The notes under the pieces are model-generated. The model saw only the letters and a list, made by a program, of their open reading frames with translations. It was not told the DNA's origin and searched no databases. Shown here one piece after another: positions 15,197-23,167 of a stretch of DNA of 23,167 bases. The position numbers and the translations under genes are program-made. Every line of letters begins with the position of its first letter. Position 1 is the first letter of the stretch. The DNA is from Streptomyces sp. MMG1121 (lineage in GTDB: Bacteria; Actinomycetota; Actinomycetes; Streptomycetales; Streptomycetaceae): positions 1 to 23,167 of the forward strand of contig NZ_LGDV01000245.1 in NCBI RefSeq assembly GCF_001280015.1, in the 5' to 3' direction.

Positions 15197-16399
15197 CTAG
15201 GCGAGGGTGCGGGCGAGTTCACGCGCCAGGGGCTCGCGCAGGCCCGGTTCGTCCACGCGCTCGACGCGGACGTCCGTGCAGTTCACCCACGTCGCCGCCT
15301 CGATCAGGGCCTGGGCGACCGCCGGGACCGCCTTCGAGCCGTCCAGGGTGACCTGCTTGGCCACCAGTGTGCGGCCCTCGCGGGCCGGGTCCACCCGGCC
15401 GACCAGCCGGCCGCCCGCCAGCACCGGCATGGCGAAGTAGCCGTACACCCGCTTCGGCTTGGGGACGTAGGCCTCCAGGCGGTGGGTGAAGCCGAAGATC
15501 CGCTCCGTGCGCGCCCGCTCCCAGACCAGCGAGTCGAACGGTGACAGCAGCGTGGTCCGGTGCCGCCCGCGGGGCGCGGTCGCCAGGGCCGCGGGATCGG
15601 CCCAGGCGGGCTTGGCCCAGCCCTCGACCTCGACCGGCACCAGCCCCGAGTCGGCGATCACCGCGTCGACCTGCTCGCCCTTGAGGCGGTGGTAGTCGGC
15701 GATGTCCGCGCGCGTGCCCACGCCCAGCGATTCACCGGCCAGCCGGACCAGCCGGCGCAGGCACTCGGTGTCGTCCAGTTCGTCGTGCAGCAGAGCGTCC
15801 GGGATCGCGCGCTCGGCGAGGTCGTAGACCCGCTTCCAGCCGCGCCGCTCGACGCACACCACCTCGCCGTACATCAGCGCGCGCTCCACGGCGACCTTGG
15901 TGCCCGACCAGTCCCACCACTCGCTCGTCCTCTTCGCGCCGCCCAGCTCCGTGGAGGTCAGCGGGCCCTCCGCGCGCAGTTGCTTGATGACCTGGTCGTA
16001 CGCGCCCTCGGGCAGCTCGTGGTTCCAGTGCGGGCGGTGACGGTAGGCGCGCCGGCGGAAGGCGAAGTGCGGCCATTCCTCGACCGGGAGGATGCAGGCC
16101 GCGTGCGACCAGTACTCGAAGGCGTGCGGCCGGGGCGCGGCCGTGCCCGCGGGCCGGCCGTTCCAGTAGGAGGCCTCGACCGTCTTGCGGTCGACCGCGC
16201 CGAGCCGGGCGTACGGCACGAGTTCGTGGGAGCGGGCGAGGACGGAGATCGTGTCGAGCTGGACCGCGCCGAGGTGGCGCAGCACCCCGCGGACACCGGC
16301 CCGCCGGTCGGGCGCGCCGAGGAAGCCCTGGGCCCGCAGGACGATACGGCGGGCGTCGTCCGCGGTGAGGGTGGTGGTCGGGCGCGGAAGGGTCGTCAT
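15197..16399 (-). CDS. YcaQ-like (HTH_42) DNA glycosylase / winged-helix protein
   Basis: 400 aa. It belongs to the HTH_42 (winged helix DNA-binding, YcaQ/AlkX-AlkZ) superfamily, whose members remove alkylated bases or unhook interstrand crosslinks. The probable catalytic QxD motif is Gln47-Leu-Asp49 within GAVQLDTISVLARSHELVPYARLG. Further family features are AFEYWSHAACILPVEEWPHF, a winged-helix region around EWWDWSGTKVAVERAL, and LLSPFDSLVWERARTERIFGF near the C-terminus. The ATG at 16399 has no ribosome site. It lies 7 nt after the -10 element of a damage-type promoter, so the mRNA is probably leaderless. That regulation agrees with a repair role. Exact lesion specificity is not visible. 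Confidence 0.9.
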   Translation of the reverse strand: MTTLPRPTTTLTADDARRIVLRAQGFLGAPDRRAGVRGVLRHLGAVQLDTISVLARSHELVPYARLGAVDRKTVEASYWNGRPAGTAAPRPHAFEYWSHAACILPVEEWPHFAFRRRAYRHRPHWNHELPEGAYDQVIKQLRAEGPLTSTELGGAKRTSEWWDWSGTKVAVERALMYGEVVCVERRGWKRVYDLAERAIPDALLHDELDDTECLRRLVRLAGESLGVGTRADIADYHRLKGEQVDAVIADSGLVPVEVEGWAKPAWADPAALATAPRGRHRTTLLSPFDSLVWERARTERIFGFTHRLEAYVPKPKRVYGYFAMPVLAGGRLVGRVDPAREGRTLVAKQVTLDGSKAVPAVAQALIEAATWVNCTDVRVERVDEPGLREPLARELARTLA

Positions 16400-16406
16400 G
16401 CCCCGG

Positions 16407-16428
16407 ACCCTAGAGGCTGCCACTGACA
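16407..16428 (-). promoter_or_regulatory. PafBC/RecA-NDp-type DNA-damage promoter for the YcaQ-like gene
   Basis: Read on the minus strand, TGTCAGTG (16428-16421) is followed by exactly 8 nt and then TAGGGT (16412-16407). This matches the known actinobacterial motif TGTCRGTG-N8-TAnnnT in full. Seven nt separate the -10 hexamer from the ATG at 16399, so transcription would start at or next to the start codon. Confidence 0.85.
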
Positions 16429-16462
16429 GTCCGCGTTGAGCTGGGCATTCGCCCGGCGCAGG

Positions 16463-17032
16463 TCAGATGCGGGCGGGCAGGTACGGCGCCGTGGACGGCA
16501 GCCCCAGGTCCGAGGGGAGCAGCGAGCCGACCCAGCAGTCCCGGCGCACCCCCTTGTTGTTGACCGCGGCGCGCAAGGTGCCCTCGATGGTGAAGCCGGC
16601 CCGCTCGGCCACCGCGCGGGAGGGGGCGTTGCCGACCTCGGCGCGCCATTCGACCCGGTCGACGCCCACCTCGGTGAAGATCCACCGGCAGGCGCAGAGC
16701 GCGGCCTCGGTGACGTAGCCGCGCCCGCGGTGCTCCGCGGCCGCCCAGAAGCCGACCTCCGCCACGCCGAGCGAGCGCATGGTGAGACTGAGCATCCCGG
16801 TGAGTTCCCCGCCCGGGAGGAAGACGCCGAAGGTGAACATCGAACCCTGTGCCCAGCCGTCGGGGACCCACTGCTCCGTGAAGCCGCTCGCGTGCTCGGG
16901 CAGGTAGGGGGACGGGACGGTGGTCCAGCGCTGGATGCCGGGGTCCTGGGCGGCCTCGTACACCGCCTTCGTGTCCTGCGGGCCGACGGGGCGCAGGACC
17001 AGGCGGTCCGTGGTGAGTGTGACGGGTTCCAT
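16463..17032 (-). CDS. GNAT family N-acetyltransferase (RimJ/RimL-like)
   Basis: 189 aa. It begins [26 protein letters not shown], the usual start of RimJ/RimL-type acetyltransferases. The fold continues through the beta strand [19 protein letters not shown], where RGRGYVTEA is the acetyl-CoA-binding Q/RxxGxG/A loop, and then [22 protein letters not shown]. It probably acetylates an amino group of a protein N-terminus or small molecule; the substrate is unknown. The ATG at 17032 is chosen because it opens directly on the domain; the reading from 17068 adds 12 residues. No good ribosome site is seen. It lies 63 bp upstream of the glycosylase on the same strand, but that gene has its own promoter. 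Confidence 0.88.
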   Translation of the reverse strand: MEPVTLTTDRLVLRPVGPQDTKAVYEAAQDPGIQRWTTVPSPYLPEHASGFTEQWVPDGWAQGSMFTFGVFLPGGELTGMLSLTMRSLGVAEVGFWAAAEHRGRGYVTEAALCACRWIFTEVGVDRVEWRAEVGNAPSRAVAERAGFTIEGTLRAAVNNKGVRRDCWVGSLLPSDLGLPSTAPYLPARI

Positions 17033-17284
17033 CGGCCGATTGTGCGGGGCCGGCCGCGGACAGGCCACGGGTTTTCGCTATGCGTGAGCACGCGATCACA
17101 TTTCGCGCAATTCCTCGTGCTGATGCGGCACTATCGCCGTGCCCCGTCCGTTGTCCTGGGTGAAGCAGCCGTCGGGCCGCCAGGCCTCCCGGCCCAGCCG
17201 GGTCCTCGCATACGATGGCCGTTGCTCAGTACGTCAAATGGAAACCGACCGTCCCAGGCCCGACCGGCAAGGAGACATACCCCC
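17033..17284. promoter_or_regulatory. Divergent region between the GNAT gene and secA
   Basis: These 252 bp are the control region for two divergent genes. On the plus strand AAGGAG (17269-17274) is a good ribosome site for secA. TACGAT at 17211-17216 resembles a vegetative -10 element, but I see no matching -35 element. The secA frame stays open back through this region without a start or ribosome site better than the GTG at 17285. Confidence 0.45.
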
Positions 17285-20098
<2,814 letters not shown>

Positions 20099-20131
20099 CG
20101 CCGTTCGCCGTCCGGCCTTCGGCTGCTGATC

Positions 20132-20163
20132 AGGGCCGGGTTCCTTGTGGAGCCCGGCCCTTT
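20132..20163. terminator. Hairpin terminator between secA and the Rv3235-family gene
   Basis: GGGCCGGG (20133-20140) pairs with CCCGGCCC (20153-20160), A20132 pairs with T20161, and TTT follows. It lies 34 bp after the secA stop and 32 bp from the stop of the convergent minus-strand gene, so it may serve both. Confidence 0.8.
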
Positions 20164-20194
20164 CGCGTTGCCCCGTGGCTGGGCCGGGGCTGGG

Positions 20195-20713
20195 CTACGG
20201 GGTCGGCTGGGGGCGGGCCGCCGCCTCTACCGCCGTGCAGCGCCAGCGGAGGTCCTGGCCCAGTTCCAGGCGGAAGGCCAGGGCTCGGAGCTGGGCGCCC
20301 GCGGAGATGCGGGCGAAGACCTCCAGGACGCCGTCGCAGGGGACGTAGTAGCCGATGTCGTGGACGACGGGGCGGGAGCCGCGGGTGCGCAGGGGGCGGC
20401 GTTCGGCGAGGCGGGTCAGGTCGTCGTAGGCGCGGCCCGCGGTGTGGCGGAGCATCCAGTGGACGGGGCGCTGACCGCTCAGGACGGCCAGCAGGCGGTC
20501 CGCGAAGACGTCGGTGGGCCGGAGCGGGGGCCTGGCGGTCTCCGGGGCCGTGCGGGGCGTGCCGGCGCTCCTGCGGGTGGTCGGGGGCGTGTCGCGGTTG
20601 CTCCTGAGCGCCGGCTTGCGGGGCGGGGCACCTCCCGGGCGGCGGGTGTCGTGGCGGGTCGGCGGGCGGTGGCGCGGGCGGGGCTGGGCGGTACGGCTCA
20701 TGACCTTGTTCAT
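20195..20713 (-). CDS. Rv3235-family protein
   Basis: 172 aa. The N-terminal half (about 1-65) is basic and rich in Arg, Pro and Thr, and looks disordered. The C-terminal half is a small alpha+beta domain with ADRLLAVLSGQRPVHWMLRHTAGRAYDDL and then VLEVFARISAGAQLRALAFRLEL, the pattern of the Rv3235 family. Genes of this family lie near secA in mycobacteria too (Rv3235 and secA1 Rv3240c). The function is unknown. The ATG at 20713 follows GGGGA at a short distance; ATG 20701 is the alternative. A much longer open frame up to 21508 runs antisense through the next gene and is not real. Confidence 0.85.
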   Translation of the reverse strand: MNKVMSRTAQPRPRHRPPTRHDTRRPGGAPPRKPALRSNRDTPPTTRRSAGTPRTAPETARPPLRPTDVFADRLLAVLSGQRPVHWMLRHTAGRAYDDLTRLAERRPLRTRGSRPVVHDIGYYVPCDGVLEVFARISAGAQLRALAFRLELGQDLRWRCTAVEAAARPQPTP

Positions 20714-21013
20714 GGGGTCCCCGTTCTGCGGGCCCGGTTGATACCGGGCGGTAACTTGCTGGTGGGGATCTTGTACGGGGACGGGGAGCCGGGTGGCAAG
20801 GGCGGCGGTACCGGCCGGCAAGGGGCGCAAGAGTTCACCTATCCGGGGGACCCGGGGCTCTCGGAACCCCGGGACTCGGCGGGTGCACCGGGTGAGTTCC
20901 TGGCCCGGTGTGGACGGCTTCAGGGGTGTGGGCAGGGACTCGAAAGGGGACGGGCGCACGTATCCTGAAGGCCCTCGAGCCGTCGAGTCTTTGATCAGGA
21001 AAGAGCGGTCAGC
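20714..21013. promoter_or_regulatory. Divergent region with inverted repeats between the Rv3235-family and DUF6912 genes
   Basis: 300 bp without a credible gene. Inverted repeats seen are TACCG-GG-CGGTA at 20742-20753, about 30 bp before the minus-strand start (operator-like); CCCGGGG-N9-CCCCGGG at 20851-20873; and CACCGGG-N11-CCCGGTG at 20886-20910. The last two could form RNA hairpins. A TATCCT at 20961 is a weak -10 candidate for the plus-strand gene. Confidence 0.5.
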
Positions 21014-21526
21014 ATGCGCGTCTACGTCCCCCTGACCCTCCCCGCGCTCGCCGAGGCGCACAAGACGGGTGAGCTGGGGAGCGGCCCCTTCGTCGCGTAC
21101 ACCGTCACGCCCGCGCTGCGCGAGTGGTACGTCTCCGAGGACGTCGAGGAGCTGGAGTACGCCGCGCTCGGCCGGGCCGCGCTGGCCTCGCTGCGGCGGC
21201 TGGCGGCCGATCCGGGTGCGGTACGGCGCCGGGTCGTGGTCGCCGTGGACGTGTCCGACGGTGCCGCGAGCGTCGATCCGGACCGTGGGCCGCACCTGCC
21301 CGAGCTGGGCCGGGTGACCGTGACGTCGACCGTGCCGCTCGCGAAGGCGGCCGCCGTGCACGTCGACGCCGATGACGCGGAGCGGGACGTGGCCGCGGCG
21401 GCGGACGCGCTGGAGGCGGCCGACGGCGGGGACGACGACGCGCAGTCCGTCGTGGACGGGGCGGACGACCACGAGCTGCTGTGGTACGCCACGCAGGAGA
21501 TCCCCCATCTGGTCGGGCGGGCCTGA
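21014..21526 (+). CDS. DUF6912 family protein
   Basis: 170 aa, beginning MRVYVPLTLPALAEAHKTGEL. It has no signal peptide or membrane span and is acidic toward the C-terminus (ADDAERDVAAAADALEAADGGDDD), then ends with DDHELLWYATQEIPHLVGR. This is a conserved actinobacterial protein family of unknown function, and I recognise no catalytic motif. The start is fixed by the conserved first residues. The nearest ribosome-site-like sequence is AGGAAAGAG, somewhat far upstream. The HAD hydrolase starts 42 bp downstream but has its own promoter. The end pattern YATQEI may be a family signature. Confidence 0.88.
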   Translation: MRVYVPLTLPALAEAHKTGELGSGPFVAYTVTPALREWYVSEDVEELEYAALGRAALASLRRLAADPGAVRRRVVVAVDVSDGAASVDPDRGPHLPELGRVTVTSTVPLAKAAAVHVDADDAERDVAAAADALEAADGGDDDAQSVVDGADDHELLWYATQEIPHLVGRA

Positions 21527-21539
21527 CCGCCGGTCCGAT

Positions 21540-21561
21540 TGTCAGTGGGGGCGAGTACGGT
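21540..21561 (+). promoter_or_regulatory. PafBC/RecA-NDp-type DNA-damage promoter for the HAD hydrolase
   Basis: TGTCAGTG (21540-21547) is preceded by T and followed by exactly 8 nt and then TACGGT (21556-21561). This is a complete match to the motif tTGTCRGTG-N8-TAnnnT. The ATG at 21569 follows 7 nt after the -10 hexamer, the same distance as at the YcaQ-like gene. Confidence 0.85.
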
Positions 21562-21568
21562 TTTCGGC

Positions 21569-22237
21569 ATGGGGATGCACGGAAGCGCGCACATCGTCTG
21601 GGACTGGAACGGGACGCTGTTCCACGACAATGACGCGATCATCGGGGCGACGAACGCGGCCTTCGCCGAGCTGGGGCTCGCGCCGATCACACTGGAGCAG
21701 TACCGGTCGCTGTACTGCGTGCCGGTGCCGAAGTTCTACGAGCGGCTGCTCGGCCGGCTGCCGACCGATGCCGAGTGGGAGCTGATGGACGGGGTGTTCC
21801 ATCGGCACTACACCGAGCAGCGGGGGCGGTGCGGGCTGACCGAGGGGGCGGCGGAGCTGCTCGCCGGGTGGCGGACCGCGGGGCGCAGTCAGTCGCTGCT
21901 GAGCATGTACGGGCACGAGGAACTGGTGCCGCTCGTGCGGGGGTTCGGCATAGAGGCGCACTTCCTGCGGGTCGACGGGCGCACGGGGCCGTCCGGGGGG
22001 AGCAAGGCCGGGCACATGGTGCGGCACCTGGAGGCGCTCGGGGAGGTCGTGGAGCCCGCGCGGACCGTGGTGATCGGGGATGCGGCGGACGACGCGGTGG
22101 CGGCGCGGGAGGCGGGAGCGCGGGCCGTGCTGTACACCGGGGGGTCGCACGGCCGGGCCAGCCTGGAGGAAGTGGGCGTGCCGGTGGTGGACACACTGGC
22201 GGAGGCCGTGCGGGAAGCGGAGCGCATAGCCGCGTAG
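21569..22237 (+). CDS. HAD family hydrolase
   Basis: 222 aa with the HAD phosphatase fold. Motif I is DWNGTLFHDN with the nucleophile Asp12; the usual second Asp is replaced by Asn14, a variation seen in some HAD subfamilies. A helical cap region follows (about 25-90). Motif II probably lies near LLSMYGHEEL, motif III is the Lys in GGSKAGHMVRHL, and motif IV is VVIGDAADDAVAAREAG. It probably removes phosphate from a small molecule (phosphoglycolate phosphatase-like) in the cytosol, but the substrate is unknown. The ATG at 21569 has no ribosome site and sits 7 nt after a damage-type -10 element, which predicts a leaderless mRNA. An ATG at 21575 is a possible alternative. Confidence 0.9.
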   Translation: MGMHGSAHIVWDWNGTLFHDNDAIIGATNAAFAELGLAPITLEQYRSLYCVPVPKFYERLLGRLPTDAEWELMDGVFHRHYTEQRGRCGLTEGAAELLAGWRTAGRSQSLLSMYGHEELVPLVRGFGIEAHFLRVDGRTGPSGGSKAGHMVRHLEALGEVVEPARTVVIGDAADDAVAAREAGARAVLYTGGSHGRASLEEVGVPVVDTLAEAVREAERIAA

Positions 22238-22254
22238 TCGCGGGAGCCTGTGCC

Positions 22255-22338
22255 TGTGCCCGGTCGGCTGTGCCCGGTCGGCTGTGCCCGGTCGGCTGTG
22301 CCCGGTCGGCTGTGCCCGGTCGGCTGTGGCCGGGCGGG
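22255..22338. repeat. 14-bp tandem repeat, five perfect copies plus one degenerate
   Basis: The unit TGTGCCCGGTCGGC occurs five times without a mismatch from 22255 to 22324. A sixth, altered copy (TGTGGCCGGGCGGG) follows to 22338. It lies between the convergent 3' ends of the HAD hydrolase and the DJ-1/PfpI gene. Copy number probably varies between strains. No terminator of standard form is seen in this 184-bp gap; a weak GTGGC/GCCAC hairpin lies at 22339-22357. Confidence 0.95.
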
Positions 22339-22421
22339 GTGGCTCTGGGCAGGCCACGCCGAGTGGGCGCAGCCGTGGACGTTCCCCCCGGCACCCGCCC
22401 CCCGGCTCGTGCGTACGTCTC

Positions 22422-22988
22422 TCAGCTCGCCGGTGCCGTGGCCCGCAGCACCTTCAGGAACTCTCGCATCCAGGCCGGGTGGTCCGGCCAGGCCCGGGAG
22501 GAGACCAGGGTGCCGTCGACCACCGCTTCGGTGTCCTGGAAGCCCGCGCCGGCCGCCTGCATGTCCGGTTCGAGGGCGGGGTACGCCGTGACCCGGCGGC
22601 CGCGCAGGGTGTCGATCGCGGCGGTGAGCAGGGGGCCGTGGCAGATCTGGGCGACGGGCTTGTCGGCGTCGAAGAAGGCCTTGAGGATCTTGCGGAGCTC
22701 GGGATCGTTGCGCAGATATTCGGGGGCCCGGCCGCCGGGGATGACGAGGGCCGCGTACTCGCCGGGGTCGACGTCGGCGAAGGCGAGGTCGGCGGGCCAG
22801 GTGTAGCCGGGCTTCTCGGTGTAGGTGTCGTAACCGGGTTCGAAGTCGTGGACGACGAAGCGCAGGGTCTTGCGGGTGGGGGCCGCGATATGGACCTCGT
22901 AGCCCTCCTCGCGCAGGCGCTGATACGGGTAGAGGACTTCCAGGGACTCCGCCGCGTCGCCGGTGACGATCAGGATCTTCGCGGACAT
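22422..22988 (-). CDS. DJ-1/PfpI family protein
   Basis: 188 aa, normal for the family. It begins AKILIVTGDAAESLEVLYPYQRLREEGYEV. The nucleophile elbow AQICHGPLL carries Cys116 and His117. The conserved VIPGGRAPEYLR segment precedes it. Members include putative intracellular proteases and protein or nucleotide deglycases. The activity is debated and cannot be decided here. The N-terminus TGDAAESLEVLYPY matches one Streptomyces subgroup. The ATG at 22988 is well supported by GGAGGAG 6 nt upstream. It is cytosolic, with no signal peptide. It is transcribed alone as far as the window shows. Confidence 0.93.
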   Translation of the reverse strand: MSAKILIVTGDAAESLEVLYPYQRLREEGYEVHIAAPTRKTLRFVVHDFEPGYDTYTEKPGYTWPADLAFADVDPGEYAALVIPGGRAPEYLRNDPELRKILKAFFDADKPVAQICHGPLLTAAIDTLRGRRVTAYPALEPDMQAAGAGFQDTEAVVDGTLVSSRAWPDHPAWMREFLKVLRATAPAS

Positions 22989-23167
22989 GTCGGCTCCTCC
23001 GGGCAGGCAGGGTGTGCTCTCAGGGTGCGGTCGGGGGTCTCGCGGTGCGACCTGACACTGACACCTACCCGGCCGGGCCCCACGCCTATCCGGCACCCGC
23101 CCCCGCCCGACAGACGGCCGAAACCCACCCCACACGGCCGCCCCCCCCGCGCGGCACCACTCCTGCC
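22989..23167 (-). promoter_or_regulatory. Upstream region of the DJ-1/PfpI gene
   Basis: These 179 bp to the window edge hold no credible gene. On the minus strand GTGTCAG occurs twice in direct repeat at about 23053-23067 (GGTGTCAGTGTCAGG). It contains TGTCAGTG, but no TAnnnT follows at 8 nt, so it is not the damage motif. A ribosome site GGAGGAG lies next to the start. Confidence 0.5.

Noticed and set aside
17084..17099. GTGA-N8-TCAC upstream of secA as a Crp-type site
   Set aside because: The spacer is 8 instead of 6 and the outer bases do not fit the TGTGA-N6-TCACA consensus.
17082..17165. A 27-codon ORF in the secA leader, considered as a SecM-like arrest peptide
   Set aside because: It has no ribosome site, no hydrophobic signal and no arrest-like motif.
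23050..23070. A third PafBC-type motif upstream of the DJ-1/PfpI gene
   Set aside because: TGTCAGTG is present on the minus strand but no TAnnnT lies 8 nt downstream, and the gene has a normal ribosome site.

Overview
The window is very GC-rich actinobacterial chromosome, almost certainly from a Streptomyces. The evidence is the gene order mtrA-mtrB-lpqB-comF-hpf-(orphan response regulator)-secA, G/C at nearly every third codon position, GTG starts, and recognisable Streptomyces forms of MtrA, LpqB, HPF, ComF and SecA. It is core chromosome, with no insertion sequence, phage, tRNA or CRISPR array that I can see. Nearly all genes belong to known conserved families.

Layout. (1) 1-88: the 3' end of a 5S rRNA and a strong hairpin terminator, so an rRNA operon enters from the left. 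(2) 149-5804, minus strand: a tightly coupled five-gene operon encoding a Pro/Gly-rich multipass membrane protein, a DUF4129 protein, a DUF4350 protein, a MoxR AAA+ ATPase and a DUF58 protein. This is the widespread MoxR/DUF58 envelope module, whose function is still poorly defined. (3) 5946-7085, plus strand: mtnA of methionine salvage, followed by a strong hairpin and a 322-bp control region. That region holds a 30-bp perfect palindrome and four GTCAC/GTGAC half-sites. (4) 7408-12041: the mtrA-mtrB-lpqB operon, comprising an envelope/development two-component system and its lipoprotein partner. (5) 12300-15169: comF, preceded by two tandem DnaA boxes, then the long-form ribosome hibernation factor hpf, then an orphan NarL-type response regulator. 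(6) 15197-17032, minus strand: a YcaQ-like DNA glycosylase and a GNAT acetyltransferase. (7) 17285-20098: secA. (8) 20195-22988: an Rv3235-family protein (minus), a DUF6912 protein and a HAD hydrolase (plus), and a DJ-1/PfpI protein (minus). A 14-bp tandem repeat lies between the last two.

The most informative new signal is regulatory. The glycosylase gene and the HAD hydrolase gene each carry an exact match to the actinobacterial RecA-independent DNA-damage promoter (TGTCRGTG-N8-TAnnnT, the PafBC or RecA-NDp motif). In both cases exactly 7 nt separate the -10 hexamer from the ATG, which predicts leaderless, damage-inducible mRNAs. This fits the DNA-repair family of the first gene and suggests a damage-response role for the second. 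Two more groups of observations deserve checking. One is the set of GTCAC-type inverted repeats upstream of both response regulators. The other is the tandem DnaA boxes upstream of comF.

I found no complete, previously undescribed multi-gene system. The least understood assembly is the MoxR/DUF58/DUF4129/DUF4350 operon. All calls come from reading the sequence and from recalled family knowledge. No database search was run.
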